Source of the DNA: Thalassovita gelatinovora
Lineage (GTDB): Bacteria; Pseudomonadota; Alphaproteobacteria; Rhodobacterales; Rhodobacteraceae
Direction: 5' to 3'
Assembly (NCBI RefSeq): GCF_001458355.1
Contig: NZ_CYSA01000015.1
Location: 191,001-255,000 of the forward strand
Length of the DNA stretch: 64,000 nucleotides
Shown piece after piece: positions 47,271 through 54,882 of the stretch. How positions within the stretch are numbered: the first letter of the stretch is position 1; every line of letters starts with the position of its first letter. The position numbers and the translations under genes are program-made. Below the pieces are notes generated by a model that was not told the DNA's origin, did no database searches, and saw only the letters and a list, made by a program, of their open reading frames with translations.

Positions 47271-48233
47271 ATGCGGGACATTCTGACAATCACGCTGAAT
47301 CCGGCGGTGGATATGTCCACCACGACAGACCGGGTCAGCGCCGGCCCCAAACTGCGTTGCGACGCCCCCCGGACCGATCCCGGTGGCGGCGGCATCAACG
47401 TGTCACGGGCGGTGCTGACGCTGGGCGGGCACAGCCGGGCGCTGGTGGCGTTGGGCGGACCGCGCGGTGAAACCCTGCTCAGCCTGCTGCATGATGAAGG
47501 CATCGCGGTGCTGCCTTTCGCCGCCCCCGGCGACACCAGGCTCAGCCTTGCGGTGACCGACAGGACCACCAAGGAACAATACCGCTTCGTGCTGCCGGGA
47601 CCGGCCTGGGGCAAAAAACGGCTGAACGGCCTGTTGCAACTGGCCGCCAGAACGACCCCGGCCGATGGCTATGTCGTGCTCAGCGGCAGCCAACCGCCCG
47701 GCGCGATCGACCACTTCCCCGCATTGCTGGCCGAAGCGCTGACACCGCGCAACGCACATCTGATCGCCGATATCTCCGGTCCCGCGCTGCAAACCCTGTG
47801 CGATGGCACCGGCCCGCCAGTGGCGGCGCTGCGCATGGACCGGGACGAATCCGAACGGATCGCCGGGCAGCCGCTGCCGACCGTCGCAGACAGCGCCGCC
47901 TTCGCCCAATCGCTGCTGCGACGCGGCGTGGCTGATCTGGTGGTTGCCGGTCGTGGTGCCGACGGCTCGGTTCTGGCCATGACCGGGGACAGCTTTCACG
48001 CCGCCCCTCCCCCGGTTCCGGTGGTCAGCAAAATCGGCGCCGGCGACAGTTTCGTCGGGGCCTTCACGCTGGCGCTGGCCCGTGGCCTTTCCCCGCAAGA
48101 GGCGCTGCGCCACGGCACCGCAGCGGCCTCTGCGGCGGTCATGACCGAAGCCACCGAACTGTGCCGCCGCGCCGATGCGGACCGCCTGCTCGGCCAATGC
48201 GCGTTGCACCGCCTGCCGGACGGGTCCGGCTGA
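47271..48233 (+). CDS. PfkB family sugar kinase (1-phosphofructokinase/tagatose-6-phosphate kinase-like)
   Basis: 320 residues of the ribokinase-like PfkB fold. It starts DILTITLNPAVDMSTTT, the beginning typical of fructose-1-phosphate or tagatose-6-phosphate kinases, has the first signature GGGGINVSRAVLTLGG (about 40-55) and the second, with the catalytic Asp, VSKIGAGDSFVGAFTLALA (near residue 250). No fructose PTS genes are adjacent, so the sugar phosphate is uncertain. ATG at 47271 has AAAGGGG upstream; an earlier ATG at 47253 is possible. Confidence 0.85.
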   Translation: MRDILTITLNPAVDMSTTTDRVSAGPKLRCDAPRTDPGGGGINVSRAVLTLGGHSRALVALGGPRGETLLSLLHDEGIAVLPFAAPGDTRLSLAVTDRTTKEQYRFVLPGPAWGKKRLNGLLQLAARTTPADGYVVLSGSQPPGAIDHFPALLAEALTPRNAHLIADISGPALQTLCDGTGPPVAALRMDRDESERIAGQPLPTVADSAAFAQSLLRRGVADLVVAGRGADGSVLAMTGDSFHAAPPPVPVVSKIGAGDSFVGAFTLALARGLSPQEALRHGTAAASAAVMTEATELCRRADADRLLGQCALHRLPDGSG

Positions 48234-48240
48234 TCCCCGT

Positions 48241-48359
48241 CCCTGCCCTTCTTCTGTTGGCTAAATATCCCGGGGGTGGCGCGCCCTGCGCGCCGGGGGC
48301 AGCGCCCCCAACCGCTTCGCCGCAAGGCGAAGCTGATCACGTGCGCCCGGAACGGGCGC
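48241..48359. repeat. CAAATA-type repeat followed by four consecutive hairpins
   Basis: The convergent gap between the PfkB kinase and nadE starts with CTTCTGTTGGCTAAATATCC and then holds four near-contiguous stem-loops: GGCGCGC/GCGCGCC (48278-48294), GGGGGC/GCCCCC (48295-48309), GCTTCGCC-GCAA-GGCGAAGC (48314-48333, a GNRA loop) and GCGCCCG/CGGGCGC (48343-48359). All arms pair perfectly. It should terminate or stabilise transcripts from both sides. The opening module matches copies at 40606 and, weakly, 28841. Confidence 0.6.
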
Positions 48360-48368
48360 GCCTTCAGG

Positions 48369-50033
48369 TCACGCCCCGGTCGGATCGCGCCAGCGGTTGA
48401 CGACCGGATAGCGCCGGTCCATCCAGAAAGCACGCGGGCTCAGCCGGGTGCCCGGCGCGGACTGGAACCGCTTGTATTCGCTGATATAAAGCAAATGTTC
48501 CACATGTTTAACCACAGCCCGGTCATAGCCCGCACGCACGCAATCCTCGACCGATGCTTCGGCATCGACCAGCAACATCAGGATCGCATCCAACACCTCA
48601 TAGGGCGGCAGGCTGTCTTCGTCCTTCTGATCGGGGCGCAATTCGGCGCTCGGCGGTTTGTCGATGATCGACACCGGGATCACCGGGCCCGCCGGCCCCT
48701 TCATCCAATCGCGGTGATTGTCATTGCGCCAGCGGCAGGTGGCAAAGACCCGGGTCTTGTACATGTCCTTGATCGGGTTATAGCCGCCGTTCATGTCGCC
48801 ATAGATGGTGGCATAGCCGACCGCGACCTCGGATTTATTGCCGGTGGTCAACAACATCTCGCCGAACTTGTTCGACAGCGCCATCAACAACAACCCGCGC
48901 AGCCGCGACTGGATGTTTTCCTCGGTGACATCCGCGTCCCGACCGGCAAACAGCGGTGCCAAAGTGTTGCTGATCGCGTCGCGGCCTTCGGAAATCGGCA
49001 CGAAATCATAGTGACAGCCCAGATTTTCTGCCATCGCCTTGGCATCGTCCAGCGATCCTTGCGACGTATATTCCGACGGCAACATCACGCAGCGCACGTT
49101 TTGTGGTCCCAAAGCATCGGCAGCGATGGTGGCCACGATGGCGCTGTCGATCCCGCCCGACAGGCCCAGCAACACCTTGCCGAACCCGGTCTTGCGACAA
49201 TAATCGCGCAAGGTTTCCACCATGGCGCGGTAATCTTGTTCCATATCGTCGGGGATATGGGCCCGGGCACCGGGCTCGATCCGCCACCCGGCTTCGCCCC
49301 GGATCAGATCGACATGGGAAATGCCTTCGTCGAACAACGGCATCTGCAACGCCAGTTCGCCACCCGGATTCAACGCGAAAGTGCCGCCATCGAAGACCAG
49401 ATCGTCCTGGCCACCGGCCAGATTGAGGTAAATCAACGGCAACCCGGTTTCGACCACCCGCGCCACCATCAGGTTCTGCCGCAGTTCCAGCTTGCCCCGA
49501 AAATAGGGCGACCCATTCGGCACCAGCAGGAATTCCGCCCCGGTTTCGGCCAGGGTTTCGGCCACGTCTTCATGCCAGGCATCTTCGCAGATCGGGCTGC
49601 CGATGCGCACCCCAGCCACCGAATACGGCCCGGCCAGCGGCCCGCTATCATACAGACGCACCTCGTCGAACACGGTTTCATTGGGCAGGTGGTGTTTCAA
49701 CACCCGGTGAACCACCGCGCCACCGCTGAGAATGAAATAGGCGTTATACAGCTTGCCGTCGTCCACCCAAGGCCCGCCGATGCCAATCGCAGGCCCGTCG
49801 GCACAGGCCGTGGCCAGCGCGTCGATCTCGGCGATGGCGGCCCGGTGAAAGGCTGGTTTCATCACCAGGTCCTGGGTGTTGTAGCCGGTGATAAACATTT
49901 CAGGAAACGCCACCATGTCGGCGCCCGCCGCCCGCGCCTGTTCCCAGGTCGCACGCGCTTGGGCGGCATTGCCGGACAAATCCCCGACCGTCGGATTGAG
50001 CTGCGCTACTGTCAGGCGAAATTTATCTGCCAA
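48369..50033 (-). CDS. nadE: Glutamine-hydrolysing NAD+ synthase
   Basis: Last step of NAD synthesis. The 554 residues comprise an N-terminal nitrilase-type glutaminase domain (Glu in VAFPEMFITGYNTQDL, Lys in VLKHHLPNETVFDE, Cys in GSPICEDAWHEDV) and a C-terminal synthetase domain with the PP-loop LGLSGGIDSAIVA and NKSEVAVGYATIYGDMNGGY. Both active sites are intact. It converges on the PfkB gene. Confidence 0.97.
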   Translation of the reverse strand: MADKFRLTVAQLNPTVGDLSGNAAQARATWEQARAAGADMVAFPEMFITGYNTQDLVMKPAFHRAAIAEIDALATACADGPAIGIGGPWVDDGKLYNAYFILSGGAVVHRVLKHHLPNETVFDEVRLYDSGPLAGPYSVAGVRIGSPICEDAWHEDVAETLAETGAEFLLVPNGSPYFRGKLELRQNLMVARVVETGLPLIYLNLAGGQDDLVFDGGTFALNPGGELALQMPLFDEGISHVDLIRGEAGWRIEPGARAHIPDDMEQDYRAMVETLRDYCRKTGFGKVLLGLSGGIDSAIVATIAADALGPQNVRCVMLPSEYTSQGSLDDAKAMAENLGCHYDFVPISEGRDAISNTLAPLFAGRDADVTEENIQSRLRGLLLMALSNKFGEMLLTTGNKSEVAVGYATIYGDMNGGYNPIKDMYKTRVFATCRWRNDNHRDWMKGPAGPVIPVSIIDKPPSAELRPDQKDEDSLPPYEVLDAILMLLVDAEASVEDCVRAGYDRAVVKHVEHLLYISEYKRFQSAPGTRLSPRAFWMDRRYPVVNRWRDPTGA

Positions 50034-50188
50034 TGTTTTGTTCCCTCATGGCCTGCCCTTCCGATTTATCAGATCAGCAGGCGAGGGAAAGCCGATTTGC
50101 GCCAAAACACATTGTCACCCCTCGGGCTGTCCTCTAGTTTCCCCCTTGTTTCAGCATGGAACCGCAACAGCAGCGTCGGGAATACCAC

Positions 50189-51649
50189 ATGACGAAAAAG
50201 CAGATCGTTTTTGCACTCCTTCTTGGCACCGCAACACTGGTGGCGGGCATCGGACAGGCGCAGGACAGTCAGGTCCTGACCAAGCAATATGACGATGGCG
50301 GCGTCTACGAAGGCACGTTCCGCAACGGGCTGCAACATGGCGAAGGCACTTACCGGCTGCCCAATGGCTATGAATATACCGGCGATTGGGTCGATGGCGA
50401 AATCAAGGGCAAGGGCGTCGCGCGATTCCCCAACGGATCGGTCTATGAAGGCGCATTCGAAAAGGGCAAACCCCAGGGATTCGGCACTATCGTCTTCACC
50501 GATGGCGGCACCTATGAAGGCGACTGGCTGGCGGGCAAAATCACCGGTCAGGGCATCGCCATCTATGCCAATGGCGTGCGCTACGAAGGCGGGTTCTTCA
50601 ACGCGATGCACCATGGTCGCGGGGTGATGCAATCGCCCGGCGGCTATATCTATGAAGGCGACTGGATCAACGGCGTCAAGGAAGGTCTGGGCAAGATCAC
50701 ATATCCCGATGGCGCCATCTACGAAGGTCAGGTTCAACGCGGTGCTCGCGAAGGTCAGGGCACGCTGACGATGCCGGACGGGCTGATCTATACCGGGCTG
50801 TGGAAAGACGGTCAGATCAACGGCAAGGGCAAGCTGACCCAACCCAATGGCGATGTCTACGAAGGTACGCTGGCCGGGGGCCGCCGCGAAGGCGGCGGTC
50901 GGGTAACCTATGCCAATGGCGACACCTATATCGGTGATTTCAAGGCCGACAAACGGCACGGCCACGGCGTGTTCACCGGTGCCGACGGCTACCGCTATGA
51001 CGGCAACTGGACCGCCGGTCAGATCGAAGGCCAAGGCACCGTCACTTATCCCGACGGATCGGTCTATACCGGTCAATTCCGCGATGGGCTGGCCGATGGC
51101 GTCGGCAAGATCACCTATCCCGACGGCGCCACCTACGAAGGCGACTGGGCCGCCGGGGTGATCGAAGGTCAGGGCAAGGCCAGCTATCCCAACGGTGTCA
51201 CCTATGAAGGCGGCTTCGTGAACGCCCGCAATCAGGGCTTCGGCATGATGACCTATGCCGATGGCTATCGCTACGAAGGCGACTGGCAAAACGGCCAACG
51301 CCACGGCACCGGCACCGCGACCTATCCCGATGGCACCATCTACGAGGGCGGTTTCGCCGACGGTCAGCGCGATGGCCGCGGCGCACTGACCATGTCCAAC
51401 GGGTTCCGCTATGACGGCGAATGGAAAGCCGGGGAAATTTCGGGCCGTGGCATCGCCACCTATTCCAACGGCGATGTCTACGAAGGCACCTTCCTGAACG
51501 GCAAACGCCAAGGCACCGGCACCATGCGCTATGCCACCGGACAGGAAGCCACCGGCGATTGGCAAAACGGTGCGCTGTCGGCAGCCCCCCCGGCCGCGAC
51601 CGACACCGACCCCGCAACCGACCCCGAAACGCCTGCCGCCTCGGACTAG
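50189..51649 (+). CDS. Exported MORN-repeat protein (18 full repeats)
   Basis: 486 residues. A signal peptide (hydrophobic about 7-22, ending GQAQ) is followed by a pure array of MORN repeats from residue 40: eighteen units of exactly 23 residues (40-453), a truncated nineteenth (454-465) and a Pro/Thr/Ala/Asp tail. Typical unit: YEGDWINGVKEGLGKITYPD. MORN arrays form elongated beta structures that bind proteins or lipids; here it would lie in the periplasm or on the surface. The ATG at 50189 gives the signal peptide; 50156 is the alternative. It converges on a membrane protein gene with a four-base overlap. Confidence 0.9.
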   Translation: MTKKQIVFALLLGTATLVAGIGQAQDSQVLTKQYDDGGVYEGTFRNGLQHGEGTYRLPNGYEYTGDWVDGEIKGKGVARFPNGSVYEGAFEKGKPQGFGTIVFTDGGTYEGDWLAGKITGQGIAIYANGVRYEGGFFNAMHHGRGVMQSPGGYIYEGDWINGVKEGLGKITYPDGAIYEGQVQRGAREGQGTLTMPDGLIYTGLWKDGQINGKGKLTQPNGDVYEGTLAGGRREGGGRVTYANGDTYIGDFKADKRHGHGVFTGADGYRYDGNWTAGQIEGQGTVTYPDGSVYTGQFRDGLADGVGKITYPDGATYEGDWAAGVIEGQGKASYPNGVTYEGGFVNARNQGFGMMTYADGYRYEGDWQNGQRHGTGTATYPDGTIYEGGFADGQRDGRGALTMSNGFRYDGEWKAGEISGRGIATYSNGDVYEGTFLNGKRQGTGTMRYATGQEATGDWQNGALSAAPPAATDTDPATDPETPAASD

Positions 51650-53106
51650 GCCCGCGCCCGTCGGATCAACTGCACCACGGCCAGCACCACCACCAGCCCC
51701 AGCAGCCAGACCACCCGGGTCTGATAGCGGTCATCGACCCCCGACAAAGTGCCGGTCACCCCGGCATTCAGAACCAGACCCAACAAGATCACGATCATCA
51801 GCCCCAGCCCGCCCTGCGCATCGCGCGGATAGCGCGCGATCAACACCAGAAGCAGCGCACAGGCCAGCAGCGCAAGCCCGGTACTGACCTGATAGACCGG
51901 GCTTAACCGGGCCGGCTCGAACGCCAATCCTGGCCCGATGCTCAGCAACGGCGCGGGATCGATCAGCGGGGCCGCGATGAACCCGCCCGGATACAGATCG
52001 CCGATTTCATCCACCCGCCAGCGGAAAAACTGCCGCACCGCATTCGACAGCCCGTGACCGATCACCGCCACCGGGTCGGCACGCAACACCGCAAGGGTAA
52101 ACCGCATCTGTTCCCCCGACAGCCGCGCCCGCATTTCCGGGCTGGCGGTTTCATAAACGCCCTGTTGCGGATCGTCCGACCACAGCAGAACATTGCTGTA
52201 CCATGTGCCCCGGCCCGCGCGCAGTTCGTCCCCCGGCATCCGGTCCAGATAGGCGCAGATCGCAAACGCCTCCGTGGCGCAATTTTCCGTCAGATACTCG
52301 AACCCCGGCCCATCCGCGACCAATCGCGCGGTCAGGAAGGGCGGCCGCATCGGGGCCGCGCCGTAGTGGTTTTTAACCATCGCGCTGAACCCGGCCTGCC
52401 CGGCGACGCAGATCGCGATAGCCGCCAGCACGGTGGCGATGCCGCGCCTTGGCAGCCGCCCGAAACAGCGCCACGCAACCAGCGCCGACAGCACCAGCAA
52501 AACCGCCGCGACCAAGACATGGCTGACATGAAACAACAGCGTCCCGGTCAGCATCACCGCCCAGAACGCCCATTGCCCGCGCCCCATGCGATCGTCGAAC
52601 AGCATCAGGTTGGCCAGCGCCAAAATTGCCACCCCCGCCGCCAGATCCGGCATCAGGTAATCGGTGTAAAGCGCCAGCGGCGTCAGCAGCGCCAACCCCG
52701 CCGCAATGACCGGCCCGAAATCGCTGCGCCCCAACACATTGCGGCAGGTCAGCCCGATCACGCCAAGCACCAACGCCGCCTGTATCAGCACCGGACCGGC
52801 CCCATCAGCCAACACCACCCCAATCAGAAGGAACCCGCCAAACCACGGTGATCGGGCCGAAGACACCGACCCGTCACCGCTTGGGTCTTCGGCTATTTCG
52901 CCTGTTGTCGCGTCGGGATTTGCGGCCACCGGCATCATGCTGGCCTCGACCAGCGTCGTTTCGATCCCCAACGCCATCTGCAGCCCGGTCGCCGCCCCTT
53001 TCAGATAAGGCACGGTATCGGGGAAAACGATCGGCCCGTGAAAAGCAAGCAGCGGCCAAAGCATGAGAATATAAGCCAAAAACCAAAGCAAGCCAGATCG
53101 CAGCAT
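51646..53106 (-). CDS. Polytopic membrane protein, unknown function
   Basis: 486 residues with about ten membrane helices and one large non-membrane loop (about 250-345) with two Cys (ENCATEAFAICAYLD) that may form a disulfide. An early loop reads HGPIVFPDTVPYLKGAATG, with an Asp just after the first helix, an arrangement seen in GT-C glycosyltransferase-like proteins; that resemblance is weak. A second loop after the first helix is Ser/Asp/Glu-rich. It overlaps the MORN gene's stop by four bases and has no co-directional partner. Confidence 0.75.
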   Translation of the reverse strand: MLRSGLLWFLAYILMLWPLLAFHGPIVFPDTVPYLKGAATGLQMALGIETTLVEASMMPVAANPDATTGEIAEDPSGDGSVSSARSPWFGGFLLIGVVLADGAGPVLIQAALVLGVIGLTCRNVLGRSDFGPVIAAGLALLTPLALYTDYLMPDLAAGVAILALANLMLFDDRMGRGQWAFWAVMLTGTLLFHVSHVLVAAVLLVLSALVAWRCFGRLPRRGIATVLAAIAICVAGQAGFSAMVKNHYGAAPMRPPFLTARLVADGPGFEYLTENCATEAFAICAYLDRMPGDELRAGRGTWYSNVLLWSDDPQQGVYETASPEMRARLSGEQMRFTLAVLRADPVAVIGHGLSNAVRQFFRWRVDEIGDLYPGGFIAAPLIDPAPLLSIGPGLAFEPARLSPVYQVSTGLALLACALLLVLIARYPRDAQGGLGLMIVILLGLVLNAGVTGTLSGVDDRYQTRVVWLLGLVVVLAVVQLIRRARA

Positions 53107-53244
53107 CGGCGCGGTCCTTCAAAATGGGCAGGGGCGCAGTGTCGGCCACGCCCTGTAATTCAAATAAAATTGACCCTATTGAGCGAAATTTTTCCTGTCA
53201 ACGCGGCCGCTGACGGCCCCGCCCCAAACGGCTGCAAATGGCTG

Positions 53245-54243
53245 TTATTGCATCACTTGCCCGCGCGCCTGCATCGGCGTCATGCCGGTCCAGCCTTGAA
53301 ACGCCCGGTAAAATGAATTCGGGTCGCGATAGGCCAGCAGGAAAGAAATCTCCTCGACGCTCAGATCCCCTTGCGACAGATAACGCAGCGACAATTCCGA
53401 CCGGGTCGCATCCAGCACCGACTGGAATGTTTCGCCCTCGGCTTTCAGATATCGTTGCAGGCTGCGTTTGCTGATATTGAGCCGGGCACAGACCGCATCG
53501 GCGGACGCATTGCCGCTGGGCAGCAGGTCCAGCAGCGTCGCCCGCACCCGGTTGGCGACCGACGATTCCTCTTGCTGTTCGGCCAATTGCCGGTGCAGGT
53601 CGATTTCCAGCATTGCCCAGAAATCGTCGTTCTGCGACAATAGCGGGCGTTCGGCATCTTCGGCGCTCAACACCATCCTGGCAGCATCACCAAGTTGCGC
53701 ATCCACCCCGAAAAACGCGTTATATGCCTGATCCGACCCAGCTATTTGCGGCATGTGAATGGCGACCGGCACGATATGTTCGGCGGTAAAACGGCGGGCG
53801 CATTCCAGAAAATAAACCAATTCGAACGCCGCTACGACCGGCGGCATTACCACCTCCGGGTCGGCCGATGCGATGGTGATCTCGACCTGTCCGCCGCTGC
53901 GCCGCACCTGCAACCGAACCGGCGCCACCAAGGGTTTGAACAGCGATAACCGGGTCAGGCCAATTTCGATATTCGGGCTGCATGAAAACGCCAGTATCGC
54001 TGCCACATAAGGCGCTTGGGCGAATTGCCGCCCCAGGTTCAACGCCACGTCGTCGTGCTTGGCCTCGTCGAACCCGGCCTGCCAAAGCGCATAGAATTCC
54101 CGCGCCGTCACCCCCTTGCCTTCATGGTCAAGAAAATCCGGTGCCAACCCGACCCGCCGCAACAGCCGGGTTTCATCCAGCTTCAGCATGGTGCAGAACT
54201 GTCGCATATGCTTGGCGATCGGATAGCGTTTGTTCTGGCGCAT
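53245..54243 (-). CDS. AraC family transcriptional regulator
   Basis: 332 residues with an N-terminal arabinose-binding-like (AraC N, PF12625-type) region (about 10-195) and the C-terminal double helix-turn-helix (about 235-330): ASADAVCARLNISKRSLQRY and EISFLLAYRDPNSFYRAFQGWTG-type FLLAYRDPNSFYRAFQGWTG. It is divergent from the molybdenum hydroxylase genes iorA/iorB-like and probably controls them. A 9-base inverted repeat lies 28 bases before its start. The ATG at 54243 gives the better N-terminus than 54306. Confidence 0.88.
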   Translation of the reverse strand: MRQNKRYPIAKHMRQFCTMLKLDETRLLRRVGLAPDFLDHEGKGVTAREFYALWQAGFDEAKHDDVALNLGRQFAQAPYVAAILAFSCSPNIEIGLTRLSLFKPLVAPVRLQVRRSGGQVEITIASADPEVVMPPVVAAFELVYFLECARRFTAEHIVPVAIHMPQIAGSDQAYNAFFGVDAQLGDAARMVLSAEDAERPLLSQNDDFWAMLEIDLHRQLAEQQEESSVANRVRATLLDLLPSGNASADAVCARLNISKRSLQRYLKAEGETFQSVLDATRSELSLRYLSQGDLSVEEISFLLAYRDPNSFYRAFQGWTGMTPMQARGQVMQ

Positions 54244-54270
54244 CTTCGGGCTGACCTTTCTTCCGACTTC

Positions 54271-54293
54271 GGGCAAGATTACCCATCTTGCCC
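54271..54293. promoter_or_regulatory. Inverted repeat between the AraC gene and the hydroxylase genes
   Basis: GGGCAAGAT (54271-54279), spacer TACCC, ATCTTGCCC (54285-54293). The perfect dyad sits 28 bases upstream of the AraC start and 129 bases before the hydroxylase start. It could be an operator or a leader hairpin. AraC proteins usually bind direct repeats, so another regulator or an RNA structure is possible. Confidence 0.4.
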
Positions 54294-54421
54294 GCGCCGA
54301 TACCATATCACGCCACGGGCTTGTCGCAGTCGGTTATAACAATGGCGCGATATGCGAGTTTTACAATCCATTTGCTGCGCTATCTTGGCAGTAAGGATAT
54401 ATTGCGCCGGGAGGAATGCAG

Positions 54422-54880
54422 ATGAAACTGGTCGTGAACGGAACCGCGCACGAAATCGATGTCGAAACGGACATGCCGCTGCTTTGGGTGCTGCGCGATG
54501 AACTCGGGCTGACCGGCACCAAATATGGCTGCGGCGTCGCCGCTTGCGGGGCTTGCACCGTCCATATCGACGGGGTCGCGGTGCGCTCCTGTCAAACCCC
54601 GGTGGGCGATGTCGACGGGCCCGTCACCACCATCGAAGGTCTGGGCAATCCCGCCGCGCTGCACGCGGTGCAGGCGGCGTGGGACGAACATCAGGTGGCG
54701 CAATGCGGCTATTGCCAGTCGGGCCAGATCATGCAGGCCGCCGACCTGTTGGCGAATACCCCCAATCCGACCGACAGCGATATTGATGACGCGATGTCGG
54801 GCAACCTGTGCCGCTGCGGCACCTATCCGCGCATCCGCGCCGCGGTGAAAACCGCCGCCGCCAAATTGCAGGAGGCATAA
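54422..54880 (+). CDS. 2Fe-2S subunit of a molybdenum hydroxylase (IorA/CoxS-like)
   Basis: 152 residues with both iron-sulfur centres of the xanthine oxidase family: the plant-ferredoxin type (C37, C42, C45, C57 in [17 protein letters not shown] and following) and the alpha-helical type (C95, C98, C130, C132 in CGYCQSGQ and [12 protein letters not shown]). It passes electrons from the molybdenum subunit encoded two bases downstream. The ATG at 54422 is spaced correctly from GGGAGGA; the one at 54416 abuts it. No FAD subunit gene is present, as in isoquinoline 1-oxidoreductase. Confidence 0.93.
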   Translation: MKLVVNGTAHEIDVETDMPLLWVLRDELGLTGTKYGCGVAACGACTVHIDGVAVRSCQTPVGDVDGPVTTIEGLGNPAALHAVQAAWDEHQVAQCGYCQSGQIMQAADLLANTPNPTDSDIDDAMSGNLCRCGTYPRIRAAVKTAAAKLQEA

Positions 54881-54882
54881 TC

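Noticed and set aside
48241-48368. CRISPR-like repeat cluster
   Set aside because: The four hairpins differ from each other in sequence and there are no regular spacers, so it is not an array.
54361-54420. Possible frameshift joining AraC and hydroxylase genes
   Set aside because: They are divergent and each has a full-length product.
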